The notes under the pieces were generated by a model that worked only from the letters and a program-made list of their open reading frames with translations, was not told the origin of the DNA and ran no database searches. A DNA stretch of 9,687 nt, taken from NCBI GenBank assembly GCA_023248615.1, contig JAHFEI010000059.1:1-9687 (forward strand), given 5' to 3'. Of the stretch, positions 1 to 6,800 are shown one piece after another; position 1 is the stretch's first letter, and each line of letters starts with the position of its first letter. The stretch comes from Nitrospinales bacterium (GTDB lineage Bacteria; Nitrospinota_A; UBA7883; JACRGQ01). A program made the translations under genes and the position numbers.

Positions 1-340
1 CTTCAGCCAGTACTTTGGCGCGAAGCGGCAACCCGCCTCATTGCGGCTGGCCCCGCAGGGGCAACGCTTCGTTGCTCCGCAACGAACGACAGGCTAAAAG
101 TCTATCCCACCAATGATTTGTAATGACTCGAACCCCTCCTGCGCCTTCCCCCGTTCCCGGTAGGTACAGGCTTCAGCCAGTACTTTGGCGCGAAGCGGCA
201 ACCCGCCGCATTGCGGCTGGCCCCGCAGGGGCAACGCTTCGTTGCTCCGCAACGAACGACAGGCTAAAAGCCTATCCCACCAATGATTTGTAATGGCTCG
301 AACCCCTCCTGCGCCTCCCCCCTTTCCCGGTAGGTACAGG
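1..340. repeat. Two tandem copies of a 170-bp hairpin-rich repeat
   Basis: Copy 1 is 1-170 and copy 2 is 171-340. They differ at only five positions (38/208, 101/271, 126/296, 147/317, 153/323). The match stops at 343, so copy 2 is the last. Copy 1 begins at the window edge, so the array may extend to the left. Each unit holds several inverted repeats. One is a perfect 8-bp stem with a 3-nt loop (TTCGTTGC-TCC-GCAACGAA, 68-86 and 238-256). A second is GCCCC-GCA-GGGGC (50-62, 220-232). A third is AGGCT-AAA-AGYCT (91-103, 261-273). Copy 2 also has a perfect GCCGCA-T-TGCGGC (205-217) that copy 1 lacks. CGAAGCG (21-27) can pair with CGCTTCG (65-71) to enclose the inner stems. Open frames run through the repeat but look like by-products of the palindromes, with no recognisable domain. 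It could be a mobile palindromic element or a structured RNA; the function is unknown. Confidence 0.9.
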
Positions 341-456
341 CTTATCTGCATTCCCGCTTTCAGAGATGACAATTTTTGCGTAGCTATGAAAAGTTAAGAT
401 GCTCTAGCCGGAGCTTGGGGATCCACCGGGGATAGGAATGTTTACGCTACCATCGC
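341..456. other. Intergenic stretch with no gene seen
   Basis: This lies between the tandem repeat and the end of the methyltransferase gene. Bases 360-370 (TCAGAGATGAC) are identical to 4774-4784 in the palindromic element upstream of the glycosyltransferase, so this may be a remnant of a related repeat. A weak 4-bp stem (GCTC...GAGC, around 402-415) is the only terminator-like structure for the operon ending at 457, and I would not call it a terminator. Confidence 0.4.
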
Positions 457-1200
457 TTATGCGCGGGCGGGTTTGGGCTTGCACAGGAATATGAAATAGT
501 TCGAGAGGTTCAGCGGTATCAGCGGCCTTAGGAAGGCTCCCAAAAACCAGCGGACGCATTTTTCCGCTGTCGTTATGACCGCCGGGTCTTTTCGTTTGTA
601 ATACCAGTCAATCGCGGCGAATCCGTTATACTTCACCGTGCTTTCCACCATCAGGCCGTGCGATTCCAGCAATCCGCGCCAGTCGCCATACGCCATGAAT
701 GCAAGCTCTTCCTGCCCGTCCTGGTCGTTCCCTTTTCCTGTGCGCAAAACTTTCCATATGGTTTTCAGGTCGTACCCGTTCGGCACGATTATCATTATCC
801 ACCCGTCCGGTTTTGCCACCCGCGCCATTTCGCCTATGGCTTTTCCCTTATCCAGAAAATGCTCCAGGCTTCCCAGGTTGGTTACGATATCGAACGTGCC
901 ATCGCGAAACGGCAGGCGTTCCGCCTCTCCTTTCAGTATTTCTTTCGCGCCCTGTTTTTTTGCCCCTTCCAGCGCAGTAGCGGAAAAATCCACCCCCACG
1001 CACCGGCACCGGCCATTTCCGGCGGCCAGGAAAAAACCTTTTCCGCAGGCAACGTCCAGCAGGAGCGAATCTTTTTTTACCGGCGGCAGGTTGTGGAACA
1101 GCGGGTAATCCGCCAGCGGGAAACGCAGGTCGCTCTTTGTATGCAGGCTGTCGTAAAACTCTTTCAGCCCACCGTTATCCCGAAAAGCCCCTACCGCCAT
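457..1200 (-). CDS. Class I SAM-dependent methyltransferase (Methyltransf_11-like)
   Basis: This 247-residue protein has the Rossmann-fold methyltransferase motifs in order. Motif I is LLLDVACGKG (46-55), which binds SAM. The acidic residue D71 in VGVDFSA (68-74) would contact the ribose hydroxyls. FDIVTNLGSLEHF (103-115) is the motif II region. RVAKPDGWIMIIVPN (127-141) is the motif III strand, with the usual 'leader' phrase of UbiE/BioC-type enzymes. The length and lack of a signal peptide fit a cytoplasmic enzyme. The C-terminal segment (about 215-240) is hydrophobic and could touch the membrane. The substrate cannot be read from the sequence. The context (last gene after a membrane glycosyltransferase and an exported protein, 5-nt gap) suggests a sugar, lipid carrier or glycan, by inference only. 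The ATG has a weak upstream AGGCGGA, so translation probably depends on coupling to the preceding gene. Confidence 0.88.
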   Translation of the reverse strand: MAVGAFRDNGGLKEFYDSLHTKSDLRFPLADYPLFHNLPPVKKDSLLLDVACGKGFFLAAGNGRCRCVGVDFSATALEGAKKQGAKEILKGEAERLPFRDGTFDIVTNLGSLEHFLDKGKAIGEMARVAKPDGWIMIIVPNGYDLKTIWKVLRTGKGNDQDGQEELAFMAYGDWRGLLESHGLMVESTVKYNGFAAIDWYYKRKDPAVITTAEKCVRWFLGAFLRPLIPLNLSNYFIFLCKPKPARA

Positions 1201-1205
1201 TCCGC

Positions 1206-3125
1206 CTATTTCCGGAAACGCACGGTATCGTTTTCGCGCAGGCCGGATATGGTTATCGCCGCGCCTTTTGAGCTTTTCATCGCGCCCATGTTGGATGGCA
1301 AAAATGTTTTCCGTATCGCCCCATCGCCGTGGAAGACAAGCGCCGTTCCCGGCTTAGACCCTTTCACCCCGAAGACGACCAGTGACGGAATTCCTCCCGC
1401 CAGCGCCTTGGTATCAACCCCTATGGCATTGAGCATTTTTTCCGTGCGGGCATCAACCTTTTGCGGCAACATGGAGGCGCGGGCAAGGATAACGCCAGCC
1501 CCTTTTTTGAGCGCGTCTATTGCGTTGGCAAGGCGGTAATTCTCGGCGGAATCCCTTGCGTTATCGCGGTAGGATTTACCGGCCACCCCGGCCTTATTGA
1601 TGAAAACTGCGGCGTAGCCTCCCACATCGGGCGCGGAGAATTCCGCTTTGCCATTTCCCCACGCTATGGTGGCCGATGGTGGAATGGTATTTGATGAGTG
1701 TCCGCCGGCAAAATCTTCCCGGTTGAGCTTAGGCACACTTTGGGCCGAGAATGTTTTGTTCCCCAGGGCCAGCCCGGCAGGCGCGTCATCCGGATGGTAC
1801 AGGCCGATTTTTGGGGCCTTTAGCAGTTCCGCTATTTCGGCATATGTCATCTGTGCGGTCGTGCCGGAAAATTCCGGCGCAAGCAGTTCCTTTATCGTCA
1901 CGCCCTTGCCGCGCACAAGGCGGCCCGTAATATCTTTCCAGTCCAGCCCCGCTTCCAGCACATTGCCGTAGATGGATGCGGCAAGGTCGGCCCGCCCGGC
2001 CCGCACTAATGCCGCCGCCAGCGTACGCAGTGTTTTTACGGGGACTTTCTGGCAAAGGGAACATTCGCCTTGTATGTAAGGTTCAAGCCCCGCGTCCACT
2101 TGCTGTCCGGATATGGGAACAATTCCCAGCAGATCGATGTAGAGCGCCGTGGCCTCTGCCCACCTTTCCAAGGCCACCGCCGCTTTTGCGGTAGCGGCAG
2201 TGGCCCCCTCGCTGGCCTGATACACCACATGCGCCGAAAGGTATCCGTCGTAGGATGATTCGTAATCCCCCACAAGGCCGTACCAGTACCCCATGTCCAT
2301 CATCGGCTCGAAATAGTTGCGGTAGTTGGGATAAGCCGCAAGCGCCCGTTTGACGTGCGCCAAAGGCAGGCCGCCTGCCGGAATTTTTTCCACCGCTATC
2401 CGTTTTACCACGCCGAATGTATCAAGCCACAAGGCCTCGTCCAGTGCGCGTTCCCTTTCCGCGCTTCCTTCGGGAAGTTTCAGGGCGGCATCCAGAAACT
2501 GTTTAGCCAGCCAGTCCGCCTTGGCCGTCAGGGTGGGGTCGCTTTCCGGCGAGACCCGTGTAATTGCGCCGGACGCATGCACCGTGAACCGTTTGTACAG
2601 GTCGAGATACCACTCGCCCCCCTCTTTGTGCCAATAATCGGAAACGCCGATGTTCCCAACCGAAGACCCCATCATAATAGGCATAGGCGCACGGACATCG
2701 GAGATGACAACGGCATCGTTGCCGCCCGGGGAAATTCTGAACTCCACAAAACGATATCCGACCACTTCCGGGAGATATCTTGTTTTCAACTCCGGCTCCG
2801 CTCCTGGTTCCAGCGCAGATTTCGCCCCGCTTAGCGAAACAGTTTTATTGATGGGCATTGCGTATGGGTTGCCGGCAAAATCCCGCAACGAAACTTTTTT
2901 GCGCTGTCCGGGGAGGACGAAAGAGTATATCGCCTTCCAGTCGCTCCTGGCCTCCGCCTCGAAGAGCGCGCTTTGCCTGCGGGCCAATTCCACGCACTCT
3001 TCCGCATCCGGCCCTGCGGCATATGCCAAAGCCGGGAAAGCCGCCAGCGCGGCAAGAAGCAGTCCTGCGGCTATCCGCGCCGCCACCTTGCCAAAAAAAG
3101 CAGTTTCCTTTTGGCGAGTACCCAT
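1206..3125 (-). CDS. Exported protein with NTF2-like N-terminus and ILEI/PANDER(FAM3)-like C-terminus
   Basis: This is a 639-residue protein. Residues 1-36 look like a signal peptide: basic start, hydrophobic run AAGLLLAALAAFPALA, then AYA/AG. Residues about 40-185 resemble an NTF2/SnoaL-type fold, with SDWKAIYSFVLPGQR (61-75) and WHKEGGEWYLD (165-175). Residues about 200-400 are alpha-helical and TPR/SEL-like without clear repeats, and contain a CxxC pair (C355, C358). Residues about 486-610 resemble the ILEI/PANDER domain of the FAM3 family. The matching features are GGYAAVFINKAG (502-513), GAGVILARA (542-550), TEKMLNAIGV (561-570) and VVFGVKGSKPGTAL (583-596), matching that family's order of strands and its G-KG signature. 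Related domains occur in the glycan-binding stem of the eukaryotic enzyme POMGnT1, so sugar binding is a reasonable inference. I chose the ATG at 3125, not the GTG at 3140, because GGAG lies 9 nt before it and the previous stop overlaps it as TGATG. The domain calls are from memory of family patterns and untested. Confidence 0.72.
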   Translation of the reverse strand: MGTRQKETAFFGKVAARIAAGLLLAALAAFPALAYAAGPDAEECVELARRQSALFEAEARSDWKAIYSFVLPGQRKKVSLRDFAGNPYAMPINKTVSLSGAKSALEPGAEPELKTRYLPEVVGYRFVEFRISPGGNDAVVISDVRAPMPIMMGSSVGNIGVSDYWHKEGGEWYLDLYKRFTVHASGAITRVSPESDPTLTAKADWLAKQFLDAALKLPEGSAERERALDEALWLDTFGVVKRIAVEKIPAGGLPLAHVKRALAAYPNYRNYFEPMMDMGYWYGLVGDYESSYDGYLSAHVVYQASEGATAATAKAAVALERWAEATALYIDLLGIVPISGQQVDAGLEPYIQGECSLCQKVPVKTLRTLAAALVRAGRADLAASIYGNVLEAGLDWKDITGRLVRGKGVTIKELLAPEFSGTTAQMTYAEIAELLKAPKIGLYHPDDAPAGLALGNKTFSAQSVPKLNREDFAGGHSSNTIPPSATIAWGNGKAEFSAPDVGGYAAVFINKAGVAGKSYRDNARDSAENYRLANAIDALKKGAGVILARASMLPQKVDARTEKMLNAIGVDTKALAGGIPSLVVFGVKGSKPGTALVFHGDGAIRKTFLPSNMGAMKSSKGAAITISGLRENDTVRFRK

Positions 3126-3138
3126 CACTTTTTGCTCC
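3123..3138 (-). promoter_or_regulatory. Shine-Dalgarno site and TGATG translational coupling
   Basis: On the minus strand GGAG (3135-3138) sits 9 nt before the ATG at 3123-3125. That ATG overlaps the TGA stop of the glycosyltransferase gene (3125-3127) by one base. This fixes the start of the exported protein and predicts that its translation is coupled to the glycosyltransferase in a set ratio. Confidence 0.75.
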
Positions 3139-4615
3139 ACATTTTGAAATACCCAACCCTGCCGCTATATCGGTACCGGGAGATAATCCAATCCACCAGG
3201 TTTGGCGCGTAACCCACCAGTCGTCGCTCCTCCCTGCCATCTATCGGTATATCCACTACTATTATAAGCGGTGGCGCGGCAACATCCAGCCGCGATACCA
3301 GGTTTTTTTCGTCCTGCGTGGTGCGGAAGGTTCCCGGTAGCACCCAATCGTATGGCGTGGGGTTTTTCCTTCCGGAGAGATAATACCAGATAGGGTTTAG
3401 CGGGGCTGTAAATATCGGCTCGTCCTTCTTCACTGCGAGGTCTATCCAATCCGTCACCTGCCCCACCATCGCGGCATCCTGCTCCGGCGCGATTACACCT
3501 TTCGCCCGCCCCCTGGCAATCTCCGTATCCACTTCGCGCACCGCGCCTATGGAGCCTGCGTAAAACCCGTTTACCACATTGAAATCCGCCATGTATAAAA
3601 CCCACACGAAAAATAGGGCGGATATGGCGACCAGCCTGCGTGGCGCATCCGCGAACCGGCTTGCCAGCCGGTAAGCAAGATACACCGCAACGATAAAAAA
3701 CAACGGCAGGCAACGGATAAGGTTATCGAACCCGGCGCGCATTACAACCAGCGCCATCGCGCATACCTGAAGCCAAGCCAAGGCGGCGAGCGGCCTGCTT
3801 TTTTCCCGGAGCGCCAAAAGGGCGAGAAGAAGCCCGGCGGCAAACGGAAGGTAAAAAAGCATGTTTTCCAAAAACGGGAAAAGGCCAGCGCCACCGCCCT
3901 GGTATCCCGCCCAGGGTGTGGGGAACGGGTTGCCCCACAACTGCCGCTCCACCTGTATCCTGTAGAAGATAAGCTCCATAATATCGTTGCGCAACAGCGC
4001 CACCGCCACCGCGATGGTCGCCGCCAGCACGAGCCAGCCCTTTTTGCCGAACCCGAATAGCGACAGGACAACGTATGCGTACACCGGCGACGCAAGTAGC
4101 ACAACCTCGGCCTTGAACAGGTAGCTGGCAACGCCCGCCGCAACAACCCAGGGCCAGTTGCGCCTGTTTTCAAAGAAGAGTATGGCGGCCCACGCATTGC
4201 ACAGGAACATCAGGCCGTAGAACCTTTGGTAGTACACGGCAGGGGCGGACAGCACAAGCAACACCGCAAACAGCACATATACCGGCGGCATGAACCGGCG
4301 GGCGATATGGAACGCCGCCACGCCGAACAGGGCCGTTATCACAGCATACAGGTAGCGCACCGGGAGCATGCCGAACCCGAAGAGGCGGAACATCGCCTCC
4401 ACCAGCCAGTACCTTCCGGGCGGGTATCCGTAGAAATCCACAAACACTTTCTGCCCGTCCATGTAGCGCATGCCACCGGCATAGATATCCCCCTCGTCCC
4501 ACAGGTTTAGGCCGTACTTGCAAAAGGAGACATAGTAAATGGCCGCCGCGATAAAAATGAATGCGCCGATGATTGTGGTTCTTGTAATATCCATTCCAGG
4601 CTCAATTGTATTCAT
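3125..4615 (-). CDS. GT-C family membrane glycosyltransferase (GT39/ArnT/PMT_2-like)
   Basis: This is a 496-residue integral membrane protein, close to the usual size of bacterial GT39/GT83 enzymes. After a first membrane segment (about 13-30) comes the hallmark outer loop with acidic residues: LNLWDEGDIYAGG (36-48, D40/E41) and DFYGYPPGRYW (60-70). In this family the acidic pair near the first helix is catalytic or metal-associated. About ten hydrophobic segments follow to about residue 370, and the last ~120 residues form a soluble tail, probably periplasmic. These enzymes move a sugar from a polyprenyl-phosphate donor to a lipid, protein or glycan outside the inner membrane. The acceptor here is unknown. 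It is the first gene of a unit with the ILEI-like protein and the methyltransferase. The start is uncertain: the ATG at 4615 has no clear ribosome site, and an in-frame ATG at 4594 (residue 8) has GAG 6 nt upstream. Confidence 0.85.
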   Translation of the reverse strand: MNTIEPGMDITRTTIIGAFIFIAAAIYYVSFCKYGLNLWDEGDIYAGGMRYMDGQKVFVDFYGYPPGRYWLVEAMFRLFGFGMLPVRYLYAVITALFGVAAFHIARRFMPPVYVLFAVLLVLSAPAVYYQRFYGLMFLCNAWAAILFFENRRNWPWVVAAGVASYLFKAEVVLLASPVYAYVVLSLFGFGKKGWLVLAATIAVAVALLRNDIMELIFYRIQVERQLWGNPFPTPWAGYQGGGAGLFPFLENMLFYLPFAAGLLLALLALREKSRPLAALAWLQVCAMALVVMRAGFDNLIRCLPLFFIVAVYLAYRLASRFADAPRRLVAISALFFVWVLYMADFNVVNGFYAGSIGAVREVDTEIARGRAKGVIAPEQDAAMVGQVTDWIDLAVKKDEPIFTAPLNPIWYYLSGRKNPTPYDWVLPGTFRTTQDEKNLVSRLDVAAPPLIIVVDIPIDGREERRLVGYAPNLVDWIISRYRYSGRVGYFKMWSKK

Positions 4616-4707
4616 GAAACACGATGGCAGGTGAAAAAAATGTTCGGTACCAAACAGTTTGTTGAAGAACCCGGAATCATTGTTATCACTGGAAATGTGC
4701 GGTTAGC

Positions 4708-4782
4708 CATCCTGAGCCCCGGCGAAGGATTTCACCCAGGTTAATGGAGATTCTTCGCCGCGCTTCGCTTGGCTCAGAGATG
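4708..4782. repeat. Imperfect palindromic extragenic element
   Basis: The left arm (CATCCTGAGCC, 4708-4718; GGCGAAGGATTTC, 4721-4733) is the imperfect reverse complement of the right arm (GAGATTCTTCGCC, 4747-4759; GGCTCAGAGATG, 4771-4782), with about 10 extra bases in the right arm. This matches the general form of 'CATCCTGAGCGAAG...CTTCGCTCAG' repeats that are scattered between genes in many bacteria. It lies in the 217-bp gap between the TPR lipoprotein and glycosyltransferase genes, so it could affect read-through or mRNA stability. I saw no convincing promoter for the glycosyltransferase operon in the rest of the gap (4616-4832). Near 4803-4832 two overlapping GC stems (GGCGG/CCGCC and CGCCGC/GCGGCG) follow the TPR gene's stop but have no T-run. 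Confidence 0.65.
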
Positions 4783-4832
4783 ACGGTCTTCGTGGGGAGG
4801 AGGCGGGAACGCCGCCCGGTATATCTGCGGCG

Positions 4833-6104
4833 TTATTGGTGGAGGTGTTTTTCGGCGGCCTTCGCCACGGAGGATTTCGGGGCTATCTTTATGGCGGTGC
4901 GGTACTCATTTCTCGCTTCGGCGCCCTTCTTCATTGCATCCAGTATCTTGCCACGAAGCAGGTGGGAATCGGCCAAGGCCATTATGTCGCCCTTTTCTAC
5001 AAGAGCCGCCGCCTTGTCTACATACTGAAGGGCGGATGCGGCGTCTTTTGCCGCCAATTTCAGCCGCGCCAGGTGGTAGTAGTACCCCTTCTGGTTGGCG
5101 GGATCAAGCGTAAGGCCTTGCTCCAGGATTTTTTCCGCCCGTGCGGATATCTTCGGCTCTTGCAATGCCGTCTCGCCCATTCCCATGCGCGCCGCCCAGA
5201 ACGTAGGGTCCTGCGCCAGTGCGCGTTCAAAAAGGTCTGCCGCCTTGTCGTACTCCTTCATTGCGTGATGGTACTTGGCAAGCCAGAAAAGGGCGTAGAT
5301 GTTGTCCTTTTGTAGTTCCAACGTTTTCGCAAGGTACGGGAACGCATCCGCCCAGCGCTTTTGCAACATGAGGAGTTGCCCCATGTTCAACTGGGCAAAC
5401 GGGTTTTTGTCGTCAAGTGATATTGATTTGGCAAAGTTCGGCTCCGCCTCGGCAAACAGGTCTTGCTCCTCCGCCAGCGTACCCAGGTAGTTGTACGCCA
5501 TCGCGCTTTTCGGGTTGATGCTGATAGCCTTTTCCAGGGCTTCCTTGGCCTTGTCGTACTTGCGCGCCCAGACATAGGTTATGCCTAGCTGGTCCCACGC
5601 CTTGTCGTTATTCGGCTCCACCTCCGCCCACTTGGCGTAGCTTGCGGCCGCATCGTCCAGCATGCCCATCTTGCTGTTTACCTGCCCCAGTAGCGGATAG
5701 TTGCCGACAAACTTCGGGTTAATGCCGGATGATTTGGTGAAGAGCTCCTTCGCCACGTCCAGTTCCCCCTTGTGGTAATGGATAACGCCGCGCCAGTAAT
5801 CTTTTTTGAATAGCTCCGCTTTCGGGAGTTTGACCGATACCGTATCCACCGTTTTGAAGGCGTCATCGAACTTGCCGGACTTGGCAAAAATCTCTGCCTT
5901 GAAATAGGCGGCATCCGTATTATCGGGGTCTATCTTGATTGCGTTCTCGGCTTCCGCCAGCGCCTTTTTTGAATCCCCGGCGGCCAAGTATTCCTTGGCC
6001 ATTTCGAACCGCACCTGAGAATCGGCCTTGGCCTTTTCCTTCGAGGCATGGCACGCAACGGTCAAGAGAACCAGCGCGATGATTGCCAGATATTTAATTT
6101 TCAT
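4833..6104 (-). CDS. TPR-repeat lipoprotein
   Basis: This is a 423-residue protein. The N-terminus MKIKYLAIIALVLLTVAC is a lipoprotein signal with the modified cysteine at C18. The lipobox T-V-A-C is slightly off the usual L/V/I at -3. From about residue 30 to the end the protein is almost all 34-residue TPR units, about eleven by eye (for example 133-166, 167-200, 201-234, 235-268, 269-302, 377-410). They carry the usual small-residue and P positions, as in the ends AISINPKS and RALAQDPTF. It is probably anchored to the outer or inner membrane facing the periplasm as a protein-binding scaffold. TPR lipoproteins of this size occur in secretion, exopolysaccharide and cell-division systems, and nothing here picks one. 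The start is firm because a TAA directly precedes the ATG and the signal peptide needs this methionine. There is no Shine-Dalgarno site, and a terminator for the upstream gene ends about 10 nt before it. Confidence 0.88.
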   Translation of the reverse strand: MKIKYLAIIALVLLTVACHASKEKAKADSQVRFEMAKEYLAAGDSKKALAEAENAIKIDPDNTDAAYFKAEIFAKSGKFDDAFKTVDTVSVKLPKAELFKKDYWRGVIHYHKGELDVAKELFTKSSGINPKFVGNYPLLGQVNSKMGMLDDAAASYAKWAEVEPNNDKAWDQLGITYVWARKYDKAKEALEKAISINPKSAMAYNYLGTLAEEQDLFAEAEPNFAKSISLDDKNPFAQLNMGQLLMLQKRWADAFPYLAKTLELQKDNIYALFWLAKYHHAMKEYDKAADLFERALAQDPTFWAARMGMGETALQEPKISARAEKILEQGLTLDPANQKGYYYHLARLKLAAKDAASALQYVDKAAALVEKGDIMALADSHLLRGKILDAMKKGAEARNEYRTAIKIAPKSSVAKAAEKHLHQ

Positions 6105-6110
6105 TTAAAC

Positions 6111-6149
6111 AAATTAAAAAACCCCGGCTTTTTGGGAAGCCGGGGTTTC
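6111..6149 (-). terminator. Strong intrinsic terminator of the secreted-protein gene
   Basis: A perfect 12-bp stem (6119-6130 with 6137-6148; core ACCCCGGCTT/AAGCCGGGGT) and a 6-nt loop lie 24 nt after the stop of the 144-residue secreted-protein gene. Read on the minus strand, the stem is followed by TTTTTAATTT. The T-run sits on the side expected for termination of minus-strand transcripts. The next gene, the TPR lipoprotein, starts right after it. Confidence 0.9.
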
Positions 6150-6172
6150 TCTATAGTATTGCTTAGCAGTGT

Positions 6173-6607
6173 TCAGTCTGCGGTGCTGGTTTCGCTACCA
6201 GGCATGCGGAAGTTAAAGCCTGCGCTTGCGGTTGCGTTCATAATGGTCGAGTAGCCCCTGATTTTGCCAGCCGAGGAGCCGGTTATAAGGACAATACCAC
6301 GAACACTGGTGCCAAGCTGGGTGGTGGTTACGGTGCCGGTTGCGGCCGGGCCTGCGGCATCAGTGGAGAAGTTCCACATGCTACCCGCCGCCATCGTCCT
6401 AGTGGTGGAGCCGACAAGGGTGTTGGTCATGTCGTTAAAGGTTACGGTCGCCGTGACAATGTTAGTGGTGTCGGTATTCCGTAGGTTGAAGTAGGTTGCC
6501 CACGAACCTCCGCTGTTATGGTACCAGAAGCCTGTGTCGGCATTGGCCGTACCGTTCAGTACGATGGATGCGGCAATCGCAAACAGGAAAATCGCAATCT
6601 TCTTCAT
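6173..6607 (-). CDS. Small secreted protein, beta-rich, unknown function
   Basis: This is a 144-residue protein. MKKIAIFLFAIAASIVLNG followed by TANA/D (cleavage after residue 23) is a clear Sec signal peptide. The mature part is rich in T, S, N, G and A and looks like a beta-sandwich: WYHNSGGSWATYFNLRN (28-44), then VTATVTFNDM (51-60), TMAAGSMWNFST (71-82), VRGIVLITG (102-110). The pattern 'aromatic start, NLRNT, alternating T/V strands, MAAGSMWNF' recalls small exported or surface beta-sandwich proteins common in environmental Gram-negatives, for which I know no function. It has no cysteine and no sorting signal that I can see. The ATG at 6607 is chosen because GGAGGA lies 7 nt upstream. 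A TTG at 6622 falls on the ribosome site itself. It has its own promoter, leader and terminator, so it is likely a highly expressed single-gene unit. Confidence 0.85.
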   Translation of the reverse strand: MKKIAIFLFAIAASIVLNGTANADTGFWYHNSGGSWATYFNLRNTDTTNIVTATVTFNDMTNTLVGSTTRTMAAGSMWNFSTDAAGPAATGTVTTTQLGTSVRGIVLITGSSAGKIRGYSTIMNATASAGFNFRMPGSETSTAD

Positions 6608-6650
6608 TCGTAAATCCTCCAAAAAAAATAAAATAAAATAATAAAGCTGA
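6608..6650 (-). promoter_or_regulatory. Strong ribosome binding site with U-rich enhancer
   Basis: GGAGGA (6615-6620) lies 7 nt before the ATG. Directly upstream on the mRNA is a U/A tract of about 30 nt (6621-6650) with runs of four to eight T. Such tracts keep the start site unfolded and can bind ribosomal protein S1. It is the strongest translation start in the window. Confidence 0.8.
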
Positions 6651-6794
6651 ATAATTTCTATCTAGCTAAGAACCCCTATTGATATCAGCTAACCGCCTTT
6701 CTCCCCACTCCGTTTATTACCACGGAATCTTTTACACCATACCACTGCATGAACCGCCTTGGCGGCTCCTGCTACATACAGAGCCGTGTAACCG
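6608..6794 (-). ncRNA. Structured 5' leader of the secreted-protein mRNA (no known riboswitch class)
   Basis: If transcription starts about 7 nt after the predicted -10 box, the leader is about 187 nt, long for a single small gene. On the minus strand it can form CGGCTC...GAGCCG (6763-6786, 12-nt loop) or CCGCC-AA-GGCGG (6754-6765). These share bases 6763-6765, so they exclude each other. A further stem TCCGT...ACGGA (6709-6726) and TAGCT...AGCTA near 6665-6693 follow. I could not match it to cyclic-di-GMP, cobalamin or other classes I know. The transcript itself is inferred from the promoter. Confidence 0.35.
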
Positions 6795-6800
6795 ACTAAG

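Noticed and set aside
1..340. A tRNA-like T-arm (GGTTCGA on the minus strand) in each repeat
   Set aside because: No acceptor stem, anticodon arm or cloverleaf could be built around it.
1..340. A CRISPR array
   Set aside because: The 170-bp units are directly adjacent with no variable spacers, and no cas genes are nearby.
94..372. A 92-codon minus-strand frame through the tandem repeats
   Set aside because: Its sequence repeats because the DNA repeats, shows no domain, and lies in palindromic DNA.
658..1539. A 293-codon plus-strand frame opposite the methyltransferase and exported-protein genes
   Set aside because: It is antisense to two well-supported genes, has no recognisable motif, and spans their junction. 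It is a by-product of GC-rich codon use.
4803..4832. Intrinsic terminator after the TPR lipoprotein gene
   Set aside because: GC-rich stems are present, but no T-run follows on the minus strand.
6608..6794. Cyclic-di-GMP (GEMM) riboswitch in the secreted-protein leader
   Set aside because: The leader lacks the conserved GEMM core and its tetraloop-receptor arrangement.
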